Shown: positions 5,036 to 7,432 of the stretch, piece by piece
Position numbering within the stretch: position 1 is the stretch's first letter
Layout of the letters: the number at the start of each line of letters is the position of its first letter
Source of the DNA: an uncultured Collinsella sp.
GTDB taxonomy: Bacteria; Actinomycetota; Coriobacteriia; Coriobacteriales; Coriobacteriaceae
Length of the DNA: 7,432 nucleotides
Direction: 5' to 3'
NCBI GenBank assembly: GCA_902475445.1
Contig: CABRZN010000090.1
Location: 1-7,432, forward strand
Notes under the pieces: generated by a model
The model's input: only the letters and a program-made list of their open reading frames with translations
What the model was told of the DNA's origin: nothing
The model's database searches: none
Program-made: the position numbers and the translations under genes

Positions 5036-6181
5036 ATGTCGGATTCGCCTAATTTTTTGACCTATGCCCAGACGGCGTTTGATCCGTTTGAGGAGCGGCC
5101 GTTCTGCGCGGTGGATAGCCTGGTCTTTGCGTGGTTGTCCTATTTGCGTTTGCCGGGTGATATGGCGGAGCTGACGGACTGGCAGGGCCTAGACGTACGC
5201 GAGCTGCTGCGTGCCGAGTGCTACCGGGACATGATTGACGACTTGTGGGACCCAGAGGGGAGCAGGGCCTTGTTGGAGGCCGTGGCAGCAAGCCCTCGCT
5301 ACCGTGGCGTGCACGTTTGCGGCTATCGTGCCGTGAGCGATGCGGTGGCGACAGAGCAGTTTGCAGCCATGGCGTTCCGGTTTCCGGCGGGGTTTAGTTA
5401 TCTTTCCTTCCGGGGGACCGACAGCAAAGAGGACTTTAACATGGCGTTCCGGTGTCCTGTGCCGGCCCAGGAATCCGCGACGCGTTATGTGGACGAGGCA
5501 GCGGATGCGATTGGCGGGCCGCTTTTGTGCGGAGGTCATTCCAAGGGTGGAAACCTTGCGGTGTACGGTGCGGCGATGTGCTCCGATGTCGCCCGTGAGC
5601 GAATCGAACGGGCGTATTCCCATGATGGTCCGGGCTTCGTCGAGGAGTTTCTGAACGGAAACGCCTTTGCCGATCTTTCCGGTCGAATCGACAAGACGCT
5701 ACCTCGGTCGTCGATCTTTGGCATGATGTTCGAGACACAGGAGGACTATGCCATCGTTGAGAGCACCGAGTTCAGCCTGCTGCAGCACAATCCCTTTAGC
5801 TGGGTGGTTGATGGTCGCGACTTCGTGTACTGTGAGCGCCTGTCCGCCGGCGCTCGTTACGTTGATGGCTCCATTCGCGAGATGCTGCTTGCGGTGTCGC
5901 CTAGCGAGCGCGAGCGTTTTGTAGATGCGTTGTTCTCCGTGTTTGAGGCTACGGGTGCTGAGCGGTTTGCGGATATCGCTGGGAATCTGCGCGAGAGCCT
6001 GCCCGTGATGCTCCAGGCTGCGCAAGGCTTTGACAAGGATACGCGACGCTTTGTCTCGCAGACCATCGCGGCAATCCTTAAATGCGCACTGCTGCCCAAA
6101 CGACCCCAGATCGACATGCCCGCTGCCGGCAAGAGTTTGGCAGAACAGCTCGAGGCTTGGCAGTCCGAGCTCCTGCGCTAG
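5036..6181 (+). CDS. Mbeg1-like (DUF2974) alpha/beta hydrolase
   Basis: The 381-residue protein has the pattern of the DUF2974/Mbeg1-like family, lipase-like serine hydrolases of unproven substrate common in gut Gram-positives. The opening NFLTYAQTAFDPFEERPFCAVDSLVFAWLSY (6-36) is split here as NFLTYA.. and ..DSLVFAWLSY, the family's N-terminal block. FRGTD (125-129) precedes the nucleophile elbow GGHSKGG (166-172) with S169. SHDGPGF (195-201) offers D197 as the acid and LLQHNPFSW (248-256) offers H251, completing a plausible triad. No signal peptide or membrane helix is seen, so it is probably cytoplasmic. The ATG at 5036 follows GGAGGG with only about three bases of spacing, which is tight; an in-frame TGA at 5024 blocks an earlier start. 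The gene is bracketed by two copies of a palindromic repeat and has no clear promoter or terminator of its own. The fold is confident; substrate and role are unknown. Confidence 0.85.
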   Translation: MSDSPNFLTYAQTAFDPFEERPFCAVDSLVFAWLSYLRLPGDMAELTDWQGLDVRELLRAECYRDMIDDLWDPEGSRALLEAVAASPRYRGVHVCGYRAVSDAVATEQFAAMAFRFPAGFSYLSFRGTDSKEDFNMAFRCPVPAQESATRYVDEAADAIGGPLLCGGHSKGGNLAVYGAAMCSDVARERIERAYSHDGPGFVEEFLNGNAFADLSGRIDKTLPRSSIFGMMFETQEDYAIVESTEFSLLQHNPFSWVVDGRDFVYCERLSAGARYVDGSIREMLLAVSPSERERFVDALFSVFEATGAERFADIAGNLRESLPVMLQAAQGFDKDTRRFVSQTIAAILKCALLPKRPQIDMPAAGKSLAEQLEAWQSELLR

Positions 6182-6184
6182 CCA

Positions 6185-6215
6185 TTGGTGCAAAGCACCT
6201 GTCCCCGATGCACCA
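6185..6215. repeat. Palindromic repeat, copy 2 (after the hydrolase gene)
   Basis: This copy begins four bases after the hydrolase stop codon. Its ends, TTGGTGCA and TGCACCAA, form a perfect 8-bp inverted pair when one more base (6216) is included. Inside, GGTGC AAA GCACC is a second, competing hairpin that copy 1 lacks. It shares TTGGTGCAAAG, ACCTG, CCCC and ATGCACCA with copy 1. No terminator T-tract follows. Confidence 0.75.
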
Positions 6216-6247
6216 ATCTTCGATGCGTCTGGGGCGGGCTCGACCGC

Positions 6248-6253
6248 TATACT
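6248..6253 (+). promoter_or_regulatory. Possible -10 box for the NA37 gene
   Basis: TATACT matches five of six consensus positions and lies 38 bases before the likely start codon, so the leader would be about 30 bases. No recognisable -35 hexamer lies 16-18 bases upstream, where the sequence is the GC-rich tail after repeat copy 2. Confidence 0.4.
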
Positions 6254-6291
6254 GGTTCGTGCCGAAATCGATCTAGAACGGAATGCCGTAT

Positions 6292-7296
6292 ATGAAAATC
6301 AATCACGCGATTCTGCATATCCTGGACTTTGACTCTGCCGTCAACGTTATGAGCCAGCGCGAGCTCGATATCGAGAGCCGTACCGTGCGCAACTTCGTGA
6401 CCACGCATCTGCGCCGCGCGCGCACCTCGGCCGACAATAAACGCGCCACGTTTGCCGAGAACTCTGCGTTTGGCGGCGAGCTCAAGGGCTATTTCTTTGG
6501 CGAGCGCGAGTTCGTGGACCTGTCGCAGCAGATTGCTGAGTTTATCTCCTCCGAGCTCACCAAAGCCGAGAAAGCTGAGTCCACCGACGTGCTCGTGGCT
6601 GATTTTGACGACGATGAGGATGCCCGCTGGTTTGCCGTGATGCTGCTGGGCTCCAAGCAGGCTTTTATGCACGAAGTGGGCCGCGAGGAGGGGGAGGTGC
6701 GCAACGACATCGCGCGCCACTACGCCATTCTGCCGAACCCCTCGCAAAAGGTGCCGAGCTATGCCATCGTGCGCGCGAGCACCATGGAGATCGGCTATGT
6801 GGACAAGAAACGCAAGATCGCCGGCGAGGATCGCATGCTCATTCCCGATGGCCTGCTGCAGTGCGACACGGGGGTATCGGGCAAGGAGGTCATCGACACC
6901 GTGACGCGTGTGGTCGAGGAAGTCGCCGAGGAGCACGGTGCCAACACGGCTGTAGCACTCGCCAAGGTTAAAGCTGCTGTTGCCGAGAAAGTTGAGGATG
7001 ACGAGGAACTGCCCCCTTGGGATATCGTCGATGAGGTCTTTGAGGACGAGCCGGTTATCAAGGAGAGCGTGCGCGCGGCACTGACTGAGGAGAAGGTGCC
7101 TGAGCGTGTGCCCGTGGAGCGCAAGCAGGTCGAACGCGCGGCGGTGCGCAATCATAAGATCCGTACCGATACGGGTATCGAGATCAGCTTCCCGGCCGAG
7201 ATGGGTTCGAACTCCGAGTACATTGAGTTCGTCAATGAGCCCAACGGCCTCATCTCCATCGAACTCAAGAATATCGGCAGCATCGAGAACCGATAA
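6292..7296 (+). CDS. Nucleoid-associated protein, NA37 (YejK/NdpA) family
   Basis: The 334-residue product matches the pattern of the 37-kDa nucleoid-associated family (PF04245): the opening MKINHAILHILDFDSAVNVM (1-20), then SQRELDIES, a THLRRAR segment (38-44), the F-x-E-x-S-x-F-like stretch at 54-60, the central core with ISYP-like YAILPNPSQKVPSYAIV (144-160) and a final SNSEYIEFVNEPNGLISIELKN (306-327) strand region. Members bind the nucleoid in E. coli; the role in Gram-positive gut bacteria is not established. A very acidic stretch (234-254, EDDEEL through DEVFEDE) precedes a basic, Arg-rich linker (271-291). Two in-frame ATGs compete: 6283 (adding Met-Pro-Tyr) and 6292. I prefer 6292 because family members begin Met-x-Ile-x-x-Ala-Ile-Leu; neither has a strong ribosome binding site. 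The gene stands alone between repeat copy 2 and a bidirectional terminator. Confidence 0.88.
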   Translation: MKINHAILHILDFDSAVNVMSQRELDIESRTVRNFVTTHLRRARTSADNKRATFAENSAFGGELKGYFFGEREFVDLSQQIAEFISSELTKAEKAESTDVLVADFDDDEDARWFAVMLLGSKQAFMHEVGREEGEVRNDIARHYAILPNPSQKVPSYAIVRASTMEIGYVDKKRKIAGEDRMLIPDGLLQCDTGVSGKEVIDTVTRVVEEVAEEHGANTAVALAKVKAAVAEKVEDDEELPPWDIVDEVFEDEPVIKESVRAALTEEKVPERVPVERKQVERAAVRNHKIRTDTGIEISFPAEMGSNSEYIEFVNEPNGLISIELKNIGSIENR

Positions 7297-7321
7297 ACTG
7301 CGCTTGGACGCTGCGGAAAAC

Positions 7322-7358
7322 AAAAAGGCCGAAACCCTTCGGGACTTCGGCCTTTTTT
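7322..7358. terminator. Bidirectional intrinsic terminator after the NA37 gene
   Basis: Twelve paired bases (7322-7333 with 7346-7357) enclose a smaller CCC-TTC-GGG hairpin. The A-run on the left and T-run on the right give a T-tract on whichever strand is transcribed, so it can end transcripts from both sides. A convergent gene beyond the window is therefore possible. The last 70 bases hold only a short 5-bp hairpin (7363-7378) and no supported gene. Confidence 0.9.
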
Positions 7359-7432
7359 GTTTTCGGCTTGGTTGCCGACATTGCGTCGTAGGTTGAGCAT
7401 ACGCCAGCGAAAACGCCCCTAGGCGAGCAAGG

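Noticed and set aside
7360..7432. Possible 3' end of a convergent minus-strand gene at the right edge
   Set aside because: The bidirectional terminator allows one, but the 70 bases show no clear stop-codon boundary or recognisable C-terminal sequence.

Overview
The window looks like chromosomal DNA of a high-GC Gram-positive gut anaerobe, most likely Collinsella or another member of the Coriobacteriia. This is inferred from the GC-rich codon use, strong purine ribosome binding sites, and the combination of glutamine-dependent NAD synthetase, lactate dehydrogenase, a Mbeg1-like hydrolase and a Gram-positive-type NA37 nucleoid protein. It rests on protein families and codon use, not on a database match. 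All supported genes are on the + strand.

Layout: (1) Positions 1-357 are an AT-rich island (23 G+C in the first 60 bases, against 43 in bases 1441-1500). It holds two tiny genes in tandem, a 57-aa winged-helix-like fragment and a 36-aa acidic peptide with a near-perfect ribosome binding site, closed by a strong terminator. (2) Positions 358-486 hold a structured element (nested inverted repeat 386-432) and the leader of nadE. (3) 487-2487 is nadE, the two-domain glutamine-dependent NAD synthetase. (4) 2606-3769 is a fold-type I PLP aminotransferase, preceded by a 13-nt palindrome and an intrinsic terminator hairpin. (5) 3971-4921 is an L-lactate dehydrogenase with a hairpin-rich leader and a strong terminator. 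(6) 5036-6181 is a Mbeg1-like (DUF2974) alpha/beta hydrolase, flanked on both sides by copies of a roughly 32-bp palindromic repeat. (7) 6292-7296 is an NA37-type nucleoid-associated protein ending in a bidirectional terminator.

The genes look like separate transcription units more than one operon, because hairpin terminators lie in four of the gaps. Functionally, NadE makes NAD and lactate dehydrogenase reoxidises NADH during fermentation, so two genes touch NAD metabolism. Nothing ties the aminotransferase, hydrolase and nucleoid protein to them beyond proximity.

No complete new multi-gene system is visible. The points most worth a second look are the paired palindromic repeats bracketing the hydrolase gene, the small-ORF island abutting nadE (whose N-terminus looks rebuilt there), and the lactate dehydrogenase in which both residues of the classical fructose-1,6-bisphosphate site are glutamine.
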